DNA of 64,000 nt from Sediminihaliea albiluteola. Its GTDB lineage: Bacteria; Pseudomonadota; Gammaproteobacteria; Pseudomonadales; Halieaceae. The stretch spans positions 1,116,001 to 1,180,000 of the forward strand of contig NZ_JACFXU010000013.1 of assembly GCF_014077625.1 (NCBI RefSeq), read 5' to 3'. The notes beneath the pieces are model-generated. The model was not told the DNA's origin. It searched no databases and saw nothing but the letters and a program-made list of their open reading frames with translations. A program made the translations under genes and the position numbers. This document shows, piece after piece, positions 1 through 10,943 of the stretch; position 1 is the stretch's first letter; every line of letters begins with the position of its first letter.

Positions 1-973
1 CGCCGGTGATAATGACGTCGCGCTCCAACCACTCTTTCATTCCAGCGCGATCGGCACTGCGGTATTCAAACTGCTGCTTGTCACTCGCTGGGGCATCCAT
101 ATTGGCGACTAAGCGGAACTCGAGGTTGGCCACTTTACCCAAGATCCGTTTAGCTTCAGCGGTGTCTTGAATACCTGGCAACTCGACCACGATACGATTT
201 TTGCCCTGCCGCTGTACTAGCGGCTCAGAGACGCCCAACTCATTCACTCGATTGCGGATGGTGGTAAGGTTCTGACTTACGGCGTAATCGGCTATTTCAC
301 TGCGTGTTTGCTCAGTCATCGCCGCCCTCACCGAGAAGTTATCACCCTCATCTAAGCGCTCAAGGGTCAGTTCTGGGTGATTCTCAGCGATCAGCGAGCG
401 AGCCTCCTCGCGCTGGCTCTCAGAGCGGAAACGGGCGACTACACGGCCCTGTTTATCCATACTGACCATGCCGCGGATACGTTTTTCACGCAAAGCACGC
501 TTCACAGCGTTGAGGTAATATTCTTGCCGCCGCTCGGTGGCCGCCTCGACATCTACCTCTAGCTTAAAGTGCACACCTCCGCTGAGGTCCAAGCCCAACT
601 TCATTGGCTGCGCCCCGAGAGCACTGAGCCAACTCGGCGTGGTCGGGGCCAAGTTCAAAGCGATGATAAAACCGTCGCCTAAGGCCCGCTGCACCCGAGC
701 CTGAGCAGTCAACTGCTGCTCGGCGCTGCGCAGTCTAATCAGGGCATTGCGGCCATTTTCATCGATTAGCTCATCAAAATGCTCGATGCCGGCCTCTTCC
801 AGTGCCCGTGTAGCCCGCGACAAGATTGCCTCGTCAATAACCTGGGCACTGTTTTCACCGGTAATCTGCAGGGCCGGATCGGGGGCAAATAGGTTGGGGG
901 CTGCATAGACTAAGCCGATCGTGATCACAAAGAGCACGATCAGATATTTCCACAGCGGGTACTTATTTAGCAT
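1..973 (-). CDS. secD: Protein translocase subunit SecD (3' end beyond window)
   Basis: N-terminal 324 codons of SecD, the inner-membrane partner of SecF that uses the proton motive force to help SecYEG release exported proteins. It starts at ATG 973 with MLNKYPLWKYL, followed by a first membrane segment, then the conserved GLDLSGGVHF stretch (about residues 125-134) and the start of the large periplasmic domain (VVELPGIQDTAEAKRILG). No stop is met before base 1, so the gene continues outside the window. The gene immediately upstream is purL; the usual yajC is absent. Family identity is secure. Confidence 0.95.
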   Translation of the reverse strand, partial: MLNKYPLWKYLIVLFVITIGLVYAAPNLFAPDPALQITGENSAQVIDEAILSRATRALEEAGIEHFDELIDENGRNALIRLRSAEQQLTAQARVQRALGDGFIIALNLAPTTPSWLSALGAQPMKLGLDLSGGVHFKLEVDVEAATERRQEYYLNAVKRALREKRIRGMVSMDKQGRVVARFRSESQREEARSLIAENHPELTLERLDEGDNFSVRAAMTEQTRSEIADYAVSQNLTTIRNRVNELGVSEPLVQRQGKNRIVVELPGIQDTAEAKRILGKVANLEFRLVANMDAPASDKQQFEYRSADRAGMKEWLERDVIITG

Positions 974-1001
974 AGTATTGCTCTAACAGAGGAAAAGATA
1001 T

Positions 1002-1022
1002 CGGGGGCCATCAAGACCCCCG
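1002..1022 (-). terminator. Possible weak terminator after purL
   Basis: An inverted repeat CGGGGG / CCCCCG with a 9-base loop lies 64 bases past the purL stop. On the minus strand it is followed by TATCTTTTCC, a short T-rich stretch. Stem strength is good but the T tract is poor, so it may only attenuate read-through from purL into secD. Confidence 0.4.
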
Positions 1023-1086
1023 GATTTGGCAAAAGCGCCATTATAAATTATCAGCTAGCAGTCACAAGTGACGGCCTTGGACGCAT

Positions 1087-4000
1087 TTAGCCCAACCAAG
1101 CGCGAGCATTGCAGAATAAGCGCAACCAGCCAGCATCTTCACGCCACTCTTGCGGTGCCCAGGAACACTGTACCGTGCGATATACCCGCTCGGGATGTGG
1201 CATCATGATGGTAGCCCGCCCATCCAAACTACTCAGACCAGTAATACCGGCAGGTGAGCCGTTCGGGTTAGCAGGATAGTCACTGGCTACGCTCAGGTCA
1301 TTTTCTAAGAAGCGCAACGCAATGGTGCCGCTGTCTTCACAGCGCTGTTGCTGTGCTGCACTTTGGAACTCTGCTCGCCCTTCACCGTGTGCCACGACAA
1401 TAGGCAAGTAGGAGCCCGCCATATCCGACATCAATACTGAGGGGCTCTGCTCTACCCGCACCAAGGCGTAGCGCGCTTCAAACTGTTCGGAACGGTTGCG
1501 TACAAAACGCGGCCAGTGCTCCGCGCCCGGGATCAACTCTTTTAGGGTCGACACCATTTGGCAGCCATTACACACGCCGAGGGTGAAACTGTCTTCACGC
1601 TGGAAGAAGTCACTGAACTGTTGGCGCAACACTGGATTGAACAAAATACTCTTAGCCCAGCCTTCACCAGCACCAAGTACGTCACCGTAAGAAAAGCCAC
1701 CGCAGGCCACTAAGCCTTTGAAGCCCTCGAGCCCACGCCTGCCGTTGAGGAGGTCACTCATATGCACATCGACTGGGGCAAAACCTGCTCGATGGAAGGC
1801 CGCTGCCATCTCAACATGGCCATTGACCCCTTGCTCGCGCAAAATGGCCACCTCGGGACGCGCCCCTTTATTAATAAAGGGAGCGGCAATATCTTCGGCG
1901 GGGTCATAGCTCAGACTGACGGATAAGCCGGGATCGTCAGCCCCGATTCGCTGAAACTCTTCTCGGGCACAGTCTGGGTTGTCGCGCAGTGCCTGGAGCT
2001 CATAGCTGGTACGCGCCCACAGGGACTGCAGCCGTGCTCGGCTGCCACGCAAGAGCAGCTCGTCAGCGCTGTGGATTTCAATCTCATCACCGCTCTGAGC
2101 ACGACCAATTACATGCAGACAGTCAGCTAGCCCCAGCGTCGCAGCCTGGGATTGGAAAGCCGCCAGATCACTATCAGCAAGCTGTAATACAACACCCACC
2201 TCTTCGGCAAAGAGTTTGCCCATTGATTCACCTGGCAAGCTGCCTACATCGACACGCAAACCACAGCGAGCGGCAAAAGCCATTTCCAGCAAACTGACCA
2301 ATAAGCCACCGTCAGAACGGTCGTGATAAGCCAGCACAGTACCTGCGGCAAGCTGGCTTTGCACCAACTGGAACAGAGCCTTCAAGTCGGCGGCACTATC
2401 GAGATCGGCTACCGCGTCACCAAGCTGGTTATAGACTTGGGCCAAGGCCGAAGCACCTAGGCGGTTAGCACCGCGCCCTAGATCCAGCAACACCAAGCTA
2501 GCATCCTGACGCACTTGCAATTGTGGAGTCACTGTCCGGCGCACGTCGATGACCGGAGCAAAGGCTGAAATAACTAGCGACATCGGCGCGGTCACCGACT
2601 TTTCAGTGCCCTGATCATCCCAGGTAGTGCGCATCGACATGGAGTCTTTACCCACCGGAATGGTAATCCCCAGCTCTGGGCACAATTCCATGCCTACCGC
2701 TCGCACGGTATCGTAGAGAATCTCATCTTCTGCGCCATAGCCCGCCGCGCACATCCAGTTAGCGGAGAGCTTGATGTCTTCCAGCTTGCCGATAGAAGCG
2801 GCGCAGATATTGGTAATCGCTTCTGCTACAGCCATACGCCCGGAGGCGGGGCCATTAACAAGCGCCAGCGGCGTGCGCTCTCCCATAGCCATGGCTTCAC
2901 CAGCCGTACTATCGTAAGAGACCGTGGTTACCGCGCAGTCTGCCACTGGCACCTGCCAGGGTCCGACCATTTGATCCCGAGCAACCATGCCGGTGACACT
3001 GCGGTCACCAATCGTAATCAAAAAGCTTTTACTCGCCACAGCTGGCAATTGCAGCACGCGCTCGGTAGCTTCAGCAATGCTTGCGCTGATCTGCAGCGCA
3101 GGCTGCTCCACGCTCTGACGGGTAATTTCTCGGTGCATGCGAGGCGGCTTGCCAAACAAAACCGACATTGGCAGATCGACTGGTAAATTGCCAAACTCTT
3201 TATCGCTGACCTCGAGCAAGAGCTCATCGCTGGCTTCGCCTACCACGGCAAAGGGGCAGCGCTCACGCTGGCAAATGGCCTCGAAACGCGCCAAATTGGC
3301 TGGCTCAACCGCCATAACATAGCGCTCTTGAGACTCGTTGCACCAAATTTCCAGAGGTGACATGCCGGGTTCATCATTGGGGATCTCACGCAGTTTAAAG
3401 CGTCCACCCCGGCCACCATCTTTGACCAATTCAGGTAAGGCATTAGATAAGCCACCTGCGCCCACATCGTGAATAAAAGCAATTGGGTTGTCTTCACCGA
3501 GCTGCCAGCAGCGGTCAATAACCTCTTGGCAACGCCGCTCCATCTCTGGGTTCTGCCGCTGCACTGAAGCAAAATCGAGGTCTTCGGCGCTACTACCACT
3601 GGCCATGGATGAGGCCGCGCCGCCGCCCAAGCCAATCAACATGGCAGGGCCACCGAGCACAATCAAATGCGCACCGGCGGAAAACTCACCTTTCTGAACA
3701 TGCTCTTCGCGAACGTTACCGTAGCCACCGGCGATCATAATGGGCTTGTGGTAGCCACGCACCTCGCGGCCATTAACGCCAAGCACCTCACACTCATAGC
3801 TACGGAAATAGCCGCAGAGATTGGGGCGACCAAATTCGTTGTTAAATGCGGCCCCGCCTATCGGTCCTTCCAGCATAATATCCAGTGCTGAAACAATGCG
3901 CTCTGGCTTGCCGTAGGCTTGCTCCCAAGGCTGCTGATAACCAGGGATATTGAGGTTTGACACCGAGAAGCCCGTCAAGCCGACTTTGGGCTTAGAACCG

Positions 4001-4983
4001 CGTCCTACCGCGCCCTCATCTCGAATCTCACCGCCAGCACCGGTACCGGCACCGGCAAAGGGGGCAATAGCCGTAGGGTGGTTATGGGTTTCTACCTTCA
4101 TCAGAAGGTGGATATTTTCTTGTGTAAAACGGTAATGGCAGCTTTCCGGATCCGGGTAAAAACGCCCTGCATGGTGCCCTACCACGACCGCCGCATTGTC
4201 CGAATAGGCAGAGAGAACATTCTCTCCACCACACTTATAGGTGTTGCGGATCATGCCGAACAGGCTGTGCTCTTGCTCAACACCGTCAATACTCCAGCTG
4301 GCATTGAAAATTTTGTGGCGACAGTGCTCGGAGTTGGCCTGAGCGAACATCATCAGCTCGACGTCGGTCGGGTTGCGCCCTAGACCGTGGAAACTATCAA
4401 CCAAGTAGTCAATTTCGTCATCGGCCAAGGCCAAGCCCAGTTCAGTATCAGCCGTGACTAAGGCCTGACGCCCACCATCGAGCACATCAATCAGCGCCAG
4501 CGGTGCCGGTTGGGCTTCTTTAAACAGCACTGCAGCAGCTTCAAGTGAAGGCAGCACGCTTTCCGTCATACGATCGTGCAGTAATTGCTCCACTTCGCGC
4601 CGCTGCGCGCCACTCAAGCCCGCTGGTATCTGGAGATAGTAAGCCACCCCGCGCTCTAAGCGCTTGACCTCATCCAGGCCACAGTTACGGGCGATATCAG
4701 TGGCCTTGCTGGACCAGGGCGAAATAGTGCCTGGTCGTGGCACAACCAGGAGTAACTCGGCTTCTGAGGCCACCGGCGCAGTGTCTTGCTGTGCTTGCGG
4801 ACCATAGTCCAGCAGCTTTGCCAACACCGCTTCGCGCTCCGCACTTAAGCTTGCACTAAGATGAGTGAAATGGACAAACTCACTGTGCAATAGTTTTAGG
4901 TCCGGATGAAGGTCGAAAAGCCGAGCTTCCAGTTTGTCTCGCCGAAAGGCTGACAGGGCCGGTGCACCACGCAGGATCAACAT
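1087..4983 (-). CDS. purL: Phosphoribosylformylglycinamidine synthase PurL
   Basis: Large single-chain FGAM synthase of 1298 aa, the usual gammaproteobacterial length. It converts FGAR, glutamine and ATP to FGAM in de novo purine synthesis in the cytoplasm. Visible are the N-terminal PurS-like part, the two AIRS-type synthetase halves ([14 protein letters not shown] with the [15 protein letters not shown] loop; later [10 protein letters not shown]), and a C-terminal class I glutamine amidotransferase with the nucleophile in LGVCNGCQM near residue 1137 and MPHPERV near 1261. The ATG has a GGAG 11 bases upstream. It is divergent from mltF across a 140-bp promoter region. Confidence 0.98.
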   Translation of the reverse strand: MLILRGAPALSAFRRDKLEARLFDLHPDLKLLHSEFVHFTHLSASLSAEREAVLAKLLDYGPQAQQDTAPVASEAELLLVVPRPGTISPWSSKATDIARNCGLDEVKRLERGVAYYLQIPAGLSGAQRREVEQLLHDRMTESVLPSLEAAAVLFKEAQPAPLALIDVLDGGRQALVTADTELGLALADDEIDYLVDSFHGLGRNPTDVELMMFAQANSEHCRHKIFNASWSIDGVEQEHSLFGMIRNTYKCGGENVLSAYSDNAAVVVGHHAGRFYPDPESCHYRFTQENIHLLMKVETHNHPTAIAPFAGAGTGAGGEIRDEGAVGRGSKPKVGLTGFSVSNLNIPGYQQPWEQAYGKPERIVSALDIMLEGPIGGAAFNNEFGRPNLCGYFRSYECEVLGVNGREVRGYHKPIMIAGGYGNVREEHVQKGEFSAGAHLIVLGGPAMLIGLGGGAASSMASGSSAEDLDFASVQRQNPEMERRCQEVIDRCWQLGEDNPIAFIHDVGAGGLSNALPELVKDGGRGGRFKLREIPNDEPGMSPLEIWCNESQERYVMAVEPANLARFEAICQRERCPFAVVGEASDELLLEVSDKEFGNLPVDLPMSVLFGKPPRMHREITRQSVEQPALQISASIAEATERVLQLPAVASKSFLITIGDRSVTGMVARDQMVGPWQVPVADCAVTTVSYDSTAGEAMAMGERTPLALVNGPASGRMAVAEAITNICAASIGKLEDIKLSANWMCAAGYGAEDEILYDTVRAVGMELCPELGITIPVGKDSMSMRTTWDDQGTEKSVTAPMSLVISAFAPVIDVRRTVTPQLQVRQDASLVLLDLGRGANRLGASALAQVYNQLGDAVADLDSAADLKALFQLVQSQLAAGTVLAYHDRSDGGLLVSLLEMAFAARCGLRVDVGSLPGESMGKLFAEEVGVVLQLADSDLAAFQSQAATLGLADCLHVIGRAQSGDEIEIHSADELLLRGSRARLQSLWARTSYELQALRDNPDCAREEFQRIGADDPGLSVSLSYDPAEDIAAPFINKGARPEVAILREQGVNGHVEMAAAFHRAGFAPVDVHMSDLLNGRRGLEGFKGLVACGGFSYGDVLGAGEGWAKSILFNPVLRQQFSDFFQREDSFTLGVCNGCQMVSTLKELIPGAEHWPRFVRNRSEQFEARYALVRVEQSPSVLMSDMAGSYLPIVVAHGEGRAEFQSAAQQQRCEDSGTIALRFLENDLSVASDYPANPNGSPAGITGLSSLDGRATIMMPHPERVYRTVQCSWAPQEWREDAGWLRLFCNARAWLG

Positions 4984-5123
4984 GCTGGGAATGACTCCAA
5001 AGGAGGTTTATAGGAAGGCGCACATTGTACTGTATTGGCTTGCCGGCGTTAACCGGTATTACCCTCTGCTATGACGGTAATTGTCACTGTCAGGCAAGAG
5101 GCGGATAAGTATAGAATAAGCCC

Positions 5124-6569
5124 ATGTATCGCCACCCTGCCAAAACCTTCATTTCCCTGCTACTAGCCCTTTCTTTGTCTATTCTGCTAGTGGCTTGCTC
5201 CAATGACGACCGCCTTGCGAATATCAAAGAGCGCGGTACGCTGGTGGTGGTCAGTCGAAACAGCCCTACCACCTACTATTTAGATAAAAACGGAGCGGCC
5301 GGCTTTGAGTATGATTTAGCGCAATTATTTGCCGAAGAGCTAGGTGTAGAGCTTATCATGCAGCCCGCCTTCACCCTCGATGCGCTTTTTACGCGCCTGC
5401 GCAGAGGAGAAGCTGATATCGCTGCTGCGGGCCTCAGCCGCTCGGCACATCGCGATGCACAGTTTTTAGCTTCAGTGCCTTACGCCACGCTAACCCCGAT
5501 CATTATTTATAAGACAGGCCACAAACGGCCACGCAAGCTCAGTGATATTGAGGGCCGAACGCTGCTCGTGTTGCGAGACAGCAGCCATGCCGAGACGCTG
5601 CGGGAGCTGCAGGCTAGCGACTTTCCCGATATCGAATGGCAGGAACTTGAAGAGGCCGACTCAATGGAGCTACTGGAGCGGGTAGCGAGCCAAGAGAGCG
5701 AGTTAGCCCTGATCGACTCCAGCGAATTTAGCGTGCAGCAAAGTCTCTACCCACGGGTAGCCAAAGCCTTCGACCTAGGCGCAGAAGAGGACATGGTGTG
5801 GTATATGCCCGCCGGCGATGACAGTCAAAGCCTACAACTAGCGGTCAATGAGTTTATCAATAAGCTGCGCGGCGACGGCCGCTTAGAGAGGATGCGCGAA
5901 CAACACTTTGGCCACGCCTCGGTACTTTCCCGAATAGGCTCCCATACCTTTTCACGCAACATGAACTCTACGCTGCCGCGCTATGAAGCGCTGATCCGTG
6001 CAGTTGCCGATGAATACCAGCTCGACTGGCACTTACTGGCAGCGGTGGCCTATCAAGAGTCCCACTGGGACCCCAAAGCCACCTCTCCCACTGGAGTGCG
6101 AGGCATGATGATGCTGACCTACCCGACAGCCCGCGAAATGGGGGTCAAAGACCGTCTTGATGCACGCCAGAGCCTACGCGGTGGGGCTCGCTACCTGAAA
6201 AACATACAGCGCAGACTGCCCTCCGACATCGAAGAACCCGACCGCACCTGGATGGCACTCGCTGCCTATAATATTGGCCTAGCTCACCTTGAGGATGCAC
6301 GTGTGCTGACCGAGCGCCAAGGAGGCGACCCGCATCTCTGGAGCGAGGTGATGGAGCGCTTGCCGCTACTACAAAAAAGAGAGTTTTACCGGACCCTGCG
6401 CTACGGCTACGCAAGGGGACAAGAAGCCGCAACCTATGTGCAAAACATACGCCACTACTACAGTATCTTACAGTGGCAAGCGAGCCCAGTTGACCAGTTA
6501 ACACCACCACAAAACACTGACCAACATTTACCCCAAGCACTGCGGCATATTCAGCTCAAAGCCCTGTAA
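5124..6569 (+). CDS. mltF: Membrane-bound lytic murein transglycosylase F
   Basis: 481-aa two-domain lipoprotein. The N terminus is a lipoprotein signal with lipobox LVAC (Cys25). It is followed by a periplasmic solute-binding-like regulatory domain (about 35-265) and a C-terminal goose-type lysozyme/SLT domain (about 285-430), whose catalytic glutamate is E312 in YQESHW. It cleaves peptidoglycan glycan strands with formation of 1,6-anhydroMurNAc at the outer membrane. It is divergent from purL and convergent with tadA (9 bp apart). The purL-mltF-tadA order is common in gammaproteobacteria. Confidence 0.95.
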   Translation: MYRHPAKTFISLLLALSLSILLVACSNDDRLANIKERGTLVVVSRNSPTTYYLDKNGAAGFEYDLAQLFAEELGVELIMQPAFTLDALFTRLRRGEADIAAAGLSRSAHRDAQFLASVPYATLTPIIIYKTGHKRPRKLSDIEGRTLLVLRDSSHAETLRELQASDFPDIEWQELEEADSMELLERVASQESELALIDSSEFSVQQSLYPRVAKAFDLGAEEDMVWYMPAGDDSQSLQLAVNEFINKLRGDGRLERMREQHFGHASVLSRIGSHTFSRNMNSTLPRYEALIRAVADEYQLDWHLLAAVAYQESHWDPKATSPTGVRGMMMLTYPTAREMGVKDRLDARQSLRGGARYLKNIQRRLPSDIEEPDRTWMALAAYNIGLAHLEDARVLTERQGGDPHLWSEVMERLPLLQKREFYRTLRYGYARGQEAATYVQNIRHYYSILQWQASPVDQLTPPQNTDQHLPQALRHIQLKAL

Positions 6570-6578
6570 TACCTCAAT

Positions 6579-7040
6579 TCAGCGCCGAGCCCGGAAGAAG
6601 GCTCGCAGGCGCTCACTGCTCTGCTCGGCCAGCACTCCTCCCTGCCAAGTCACACGGTGGTTATACCAAGACTGCTCTAGCTGCGAGGCCTGACTGCAAA
6701 TCACCCCGGCCCGGGGCTCAGTAGCAGCAAATACTAAATGCGCTACTCGGGCGTGAACAATGGCGCCGGCACACATCGTGCAGGGCTCCAAGGTGACGTA
6801 CAGCAGGGCACCGGGCAAACGGTAATTGCCAACATGCCGTGCTGCTGCCCGCAAGGCGACAATTTCTGCATGGGCACTAGGGTCAGCTGAGGAAATGACC
6901 TGGTTAAAACCCTCTCCAAGTAACTCACCGTCACGCACCAGCACCGCTCCCACAGGCACCTCACCGAGCTCCGCAGCGCGATCAGCTAGCTCTAGTGCTC
7001 GCTGCATCCAATATTGATGCTCAGTGGTACTCACTATCAC
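6579..7040 (-). CDS. tadA: tRNA-specific adenosine deaminase TadA
   Basis: 153-aa zinc deaminase that converts A34 to inosine in tRNA-Arg(ACG), needed for wobble decoding of CGN codons. The zinc site is His57-Ala-Glu59 (HAEI) with Cys87 and Cys90 in EPCTMC, and E59 is the proton shuttle. Length and motifs are typical of the bacterial enzyme. It is downstream of, and convergent with, mltF. The next gene on this strand starts 214 bp upstream and the intervening sequence (7041-7254) shows no convincing gene. Confidence 0.97.
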   Translation of the reverse strand: MIVSTTEHQYWMQRALELADRAAELGEVPVGAVLVRDGELLGEGFNQVISSADPSAHAEIVALRAAARHVGNYRLPGALLYVTLEPCTMCAGAIVHARVAHLVFAATEPRAGVICSQASQLEQSWYNHRVTWQGGVLAEQSSERLRAFFRARR

Positions 7041-7254
7041 TGATATCCTTGTAGCCTAGCCTCGCCTGACGAGACTGGCAGGAAACAAAGGCAGCATAGC
7101 GGCTGCCAAGCTAAATCTAATGACATGGTCAATATCCAGTGAATCATTCCAAGTGATAAGTAACAGAGCACTTGAGACATTTTACTCAGCCTAGAGCAGC
7201 TCTGCAGCAGATCAATCCCTAGGCCTCTAGCCCGACACTTGCTCCATACCAAGA

Positions 7255-8679
7255 TCAATTCATCTTAGCGAGCAAATCCCGCTGTAAATGCCGCGCAATA
7301 TAAAGGTAGAGCGCGCCGGCTATGGCCATAACAAACACCACCCAAGAGAGAGACTGGCGCAAGCCGGAGGCACTAGCGCTTAAACAAACTTGAGCCTTCA
7401 GCTGCCCCATTGCTACTATGAGTGCAGACTCGCTAGCCTTACAGGCCTCTACGCTCAACTCTGCAGAAAAAGGAGAGCTCGCCAACTCAGCACTCATCAA
7501 CCAATCACTGAGCAAACCTACAGCCAATGGCCCCAAACCATAACCGAGCAAATTAATGATAAACAACAACAAAGCCACCGCAGTGGCGCGCGAACGCATG
7601 CTGACCACGCCTTGGCATATGGTGTACTGAGCACCCAAGAAAGAGTAGTGCAAGATACTGCCAAGCAGCATGAAAGCCACGGCAGAGCCCAGACTCTCCG
7701 CACTAAAGGCTAAAAAGTAAATTGGCGCCGCCAGCAGCAAACCATAGCCAGGGATCCAGGCCACAGCATTGGGATAGCGAGCGCTGATGCGCTCAGTGAG
7801 ATAGCCAGCACCAAAAGCACCTAAGGAAGCCGTTAGGCCCAAGGGCACGGCTACTTGCGTCGCCACTTCAGCCACACTCAGATCATGAGAGCGCTGAAAG
7901 AAAGCCGCTTGAAAATTCAGCATGCCATAGCCGGCAAAAGAGACCGTAGAAGCCGCGATGGCATTGAGCCAGTAACTCCGCTTAGCGGCCAGCTCCGCTA
8001 AACTTGCACGAAAACCCAAGTCTTCTAGCACTGGAGTGCCTGGCGGGTCGGCATAACCACGCGGGGGTTCACGCACAATAAATAGGACCGCAATGCCGAT
8101 TAAAATGCCCGGGACACCCAAGACCAGAAAGGCCTCTCGCCAGGAAAACATTTCTGCTAAAGGCCCGCCAAAAGCATTGGCTAATACACCACCAATAGTG
8201 ATACCCAGTGTATAAGTTGCCAGCGCTCGGGCGCGGCTACGGGGTGGAAAGTAATCGGCTATCAATGAATTAGCCGGCGGTGTGCAGCCAGCCTCACCGA
8301 TGCCTACTCCGATGCGAAAAATCAGCAGCGCGGCAAAGCTGCCAGCCAGACCGCAGAGCGCGGTCATCGCTGACCAAACAACGACACTAGCCGCAATGAT
8401 CCGAACGCGATTATAACGCTCTGACAAACGCGCGAGTGGAATACCCGCAAGGGTATACATCAGGGCAAAGCCAAAACCGGACAGCAGGCCAAACTGCCAG
8501 TCCTGTAAGCGAAACTCTTCAATGATGGGCTGCGCCACCACGCCGATTAACACCCGGTCAATAAAATTGAGGGTGTAGACCAAGGTGAGCGTAACTAGAA
8601 CAAAATGTCGGTAAGCCGGCGTGCCAAAGCCCTGGCCGCGACCAAAACCACCCACAGGAGTACTTGCCCTAAGCGTCAT
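7255..8679 (-). CDS. MFS transporter, spinster-like
   Basis: Multipass (about 12 membrane segments) major facilitator with the spinster-like signature GIGEAGCTPPANS followed by IADYFPPRSRARAL. These carriers move small organic molecules across the inner membrane; the substrate cannot be told here. I place the start at ATG 8679, nine codons inside the longest frame, because AGGAG lies 8 bases before it. It lies downstream of an AraC-type regulator and an OYE reductase on the same strand, suggesting uptake or efflux of a compound handled by that reductase. Confidence 0.85.
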   Translation of the reverse strand: MTLRASTPVGGFGRGQGFGTPAYRHFVLVTLTLVYTLNFIDRVLIGVVAQPIIEEFRLQDWQFGLLSGFGFALMYTLAGIPLARLSERYNRVRIIAASVVVWSAMTALCGLAGSFAALLIFRIGVGIGEAGCTPPANSLIADYFPPRSRARALATYTLGITIGGVLANAFGGPLAEMFSWREAFLVLGVPGILIGIAVLFIVREPPRGYADPPGTPVLEDLGFRASLAELAAKRSYWLNAIAASTVSFAGYGMLNFQAAFFQRSHDLSVAEVATQVAVPLGLTASLGAFGAGYLTERISARYPNAVAWIPGYGLLLAAPIYFLAFSAESLGSAVAFMLLGSILHYSFLGAQYTICQGVVSMRSRATAVALLLFIINLLGYGLGPLAVGLLSDWLMSAELASSPFSAELSVEACKASESALIVAMGQLKAQVCLSASASGLRQSLSWVVFVMAIAGALYLYIARHLQRDLLAKMN

Positions 8680-8714
8680 GCATGTGCTCCTGCTAGCCTG
8701 CCTCAAGCCCTCAA

Positions 8715-9779
8715 TCAGGCTTGTTGCGTCTCAACTATCAAGCGATATTGGCCAGGAGTCATGCCAAACCATCGCTTACAAGCCCGCGTAAGGCTGGCGC
8801 CATCGCTGTACCCACTGGACTGCACCACATCCTCTAGGGAGTGACGCGGGTCTTTCAGCAACTCTGCGACAATATTTTTCATCAGCTCATCTTTAATAGC
8901 TTGATAAGAAGTACCCGCCAGTTTGAGCTGGCGCCTGAGGGTCTGCGGCCCAAGGCCCAGGCTTTTACAAAGCTCATCATAGCTTGGCAAAGCACCCTGC
9001 TCCTGCAACTGTTCGGACAGCACTTTGCGAAGCTGCCCTTTGAGGCTCACCTGATCGTCCATCACGCGCACGACGTCCACCGGTGAGTCCTTTAACCAAC
9101 TGGTCAACTCGGGCTTACTGCGCCTCAACTGGCTTTGCAAAAAGCTGGCCGAAAAGGCAAAACAGCTGCTCTCAGATTCATACTCGATTGGCGAATCGAG
9201 TAGCCGACTGCAGACCGCGTGATGCTCAGGCTTGGCGTGGGAAAAGCGTACTATTGATAGCGGTATCTGCTGATCAATCGCCCAGCAAAGAAAGCGATGC
9301 CACAGCATGGTGTAAAACTCCACTAAAAAGTGCTCTGGATCCCCCTCCCCCTCATAACAAGAGTGCTTTACTACCGCCAGGTTACCTTCGCGGCACAGTT
9401 CCACCGCCATGGACTGAGGCGGCAGGAAAGCAAAAATACGCTGGCCCCTGAGCAGTGCTTCCTGCAAAGTGCGACCATCAAGCATATAATCGCAAGCTAA
9501 GGCCCAAGTACCGCGACGCATCTTTTCTGGGCTGAGCCCAAAAAACTCATCCTCAGTGGTCTTCCAAAGTGCCCGCAGTAGCAGTGCGACCTCGTCTTCA
9601 ACTCCGGCCTGTGAGTGGGTATTTTCCTCCAGTTTCTGCACTAAACGCTCACGCGCTAGCGGATCTGTCACCTCGTTTAATGTTCGGGCAATCAATTGGT
9701 CGATCACACGTAGATAGTGTGTTCTCTCTTCCTGCAATCCTGAGTCCTCAAAACTGGTGCCACAGCTTAGTGGCACCAA
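8715..9779 (-). CDS. AraC-family transcriptional regulator
   Basis: About 350-aa regulator with an N-terminal ligand-binding part of the type found in OruR/ArgR-like AraC proteins and a C-terminal double helix-turn-helix (about 255-350), including SDGASLTRACKRWFGMTP, the conserved second HTH signature. It probably controls the flanking reductase and transporter genes, with which it is co-directional (35 bp to the transporter start, 57 bp from the reductase stop). The longest frame begins at a TTG. An internal TTG at 9737, preceded by GAGGA, is an equally good start. Confidence 0.85.
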   Translation of the reverse strand: MVPLSCGTSFEDSGLQEERTHYLRVIDQLIARTLNEVTDPLARERLVQKLEENTHSQAGVEDEVALLLRALWKTTEDEFFGLSPEKMRRGTWALACDYMLDGRTLQEALLRGQRIFAFLPPQSMAVELCREGNLAVVKHSCYEGEGDPEHFLVEFYTMLWHRFLCWAIDQQIPLSIVRFSHAKPEHHAVCSRLLDSPIEYESESSCFAFSASFLQSQLRRSKPELTSWLKDSPVDVVRVMDDQVSLKGQLRKVLSEQLQEQGALPSYDELCKSLGLGPQTLRRQLKLAGTSYQAIKDELMKNIVAELLKDPRHSLEDVVQSSGYSDGASLTRACKRWFGMTPGQYRLIVETQQA

Positions 9780-9836
9780 GTATATACTCCAGCTGGGACA
9801 GCTGCTGAAGTGCTAATGCAGCATTTGAGTGGCTAA

Positions 9837-10943
9837 TCAGGCACTCACTTCCTCAAGGCTTGGGAAGTCAATATAGCCTTCGTCACCACCCCCGTAGACC
9901 AGTGCAGGGTCGCCCATGGGTGCCAACTCAGCATCGTTGGCAAAGCGCTCAACCAAATCTGGGTTACACATATAGGGTCGGGCAATGGAAATAGCAGCTA
10001 CCTGAGGGTTGACAAGTGCTGCTTGTGCCCTCTGTTTATTGTAGCCCCCATTGAGGATCAACTGCCCTTTGTATAAAGGAAGTAAGTCCTCTGTACTGAA
10101 ATCAGCCGGTGCCTCCGCAGTACTTTTGGACACTTCTGATTCGTTGATTTCCTCGACCAGTTCTAAGAAGGCCAAATTGCGACTATTAAGCTCGGACACA
10201 GCATGGAGATAGAGTGTTCTAGGGTCACTGTCGTGGCAATCCCAAGTAGAAGAGAATGGCGACAAACGTACACCCGTGCGTTCTGCGCCTATCTCAGCGA
10301 TCACCGCATCGGTCACTTCCAGCAAGAAACGGCAGCGGTTAGCGACCGAGCCACCATACTCATCATCGCGTTGGTTGACCCCATCGCGCAAAAACTGATC
10401 GATCAGGTAGCCGTTAGCTGCGTGGATTTCCACTCCGTCAAAACCAGCCTCAATAGCATTGCGCGCGCCCAAGCGATACTGCTCGACAACGCCGGCTATC
10501 TCCTCCAAGTCAAGCGCCCGAGGCTGGGAAGTCGGCTGAAAGCCATCTGGCGTAAAGGTGCGAATGTCACCGCGCACCGCTGAGGATGAAACCGGCGCTT
10601 GGCCATTTTCCTGAAAACAGCTATGAGATACTCGCCCAGAGTGCCAAATTTGACAGACGATACGCCCCCCTGCTGCATGAACTGCATCGGTAACTGCTTT
10701 CCAACCTGCAACCTGCTCAGGCGTGTAGATCCCCGGGGTATTAATAGTCCCTGTCCCCTGAATCGACACTTGGGTTGCTTCAGTAATAATAAGACCAGCA
10801 CTTGCCCGTTGAGCATAATAGGTCGCATTGGATGAGTTCGGTACGGTATTTGGTGTACGGGCGCGTGTCATCGGCCCCATGGCAATGCGGTTACTCAATT
10901 TAATCGAGCCTAAAGTGGTTGGGGAAAACAAAACATCAGACAT
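9837..10943 (-). CDS. Alkene reductase, old yellow enzyme family (NemA-like)
   Basis: 368-aa FMN-dependent ene-reductase. N-terminal LSNRIAMGPMTRAR, the HAANGYLIDQFLRDGVN segment (His/Asn substrate-binding pair) and GGYN/ARPYMCNPDLVERF near the C terminus (FMN phosphate site) are all characteristic. It reduces activated C=C bonds, nitro compounds or nitrate esters with NAD(P)H. AAGGAG lies 9 bases before the ATG, a strong ribosome site. It is first of the reductase-regulator-transporter run. The physiological substrate is not evident. Confidence 0.93.
   Translation of the reverse strand: MSDVLFSPTTLGSIKLSNRIAMGPMTRARTPNTVPNSSNATYYAQRASAGLIITEATQVSIQGTGTINTPGIYTPEQVAGWKAVTDAVHAAGGRIVCQIWHSGRVSHSCFQENGQAPVSSSAVRGDIRTFTPDGFQPTSQPRALDLEEIAGVVEQYRLGARNAIEAGFDGVEIHAANGYLIDQFLRDGVNQRDDEYGGSVANRCRFLLEVTDAVIAEIGAERTGVRLSPFSSTWDCHDSDPRTLYLHAVSELNSRNLAFLELVEEINESEVSKSTAEAPADFSTEDLLPLYKGQLILNGGYNKQRAQAALVNPQVAAISIARPYMCNPDLVERFANDAELAPMGDPALVYGGGDEGYIDFPSLEEVSA

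Noticed and set aside
3240-3635. Long minus-strand frame inside purL.
   Set aside because: Out-of-frame shadow of purL with no ribosome site.
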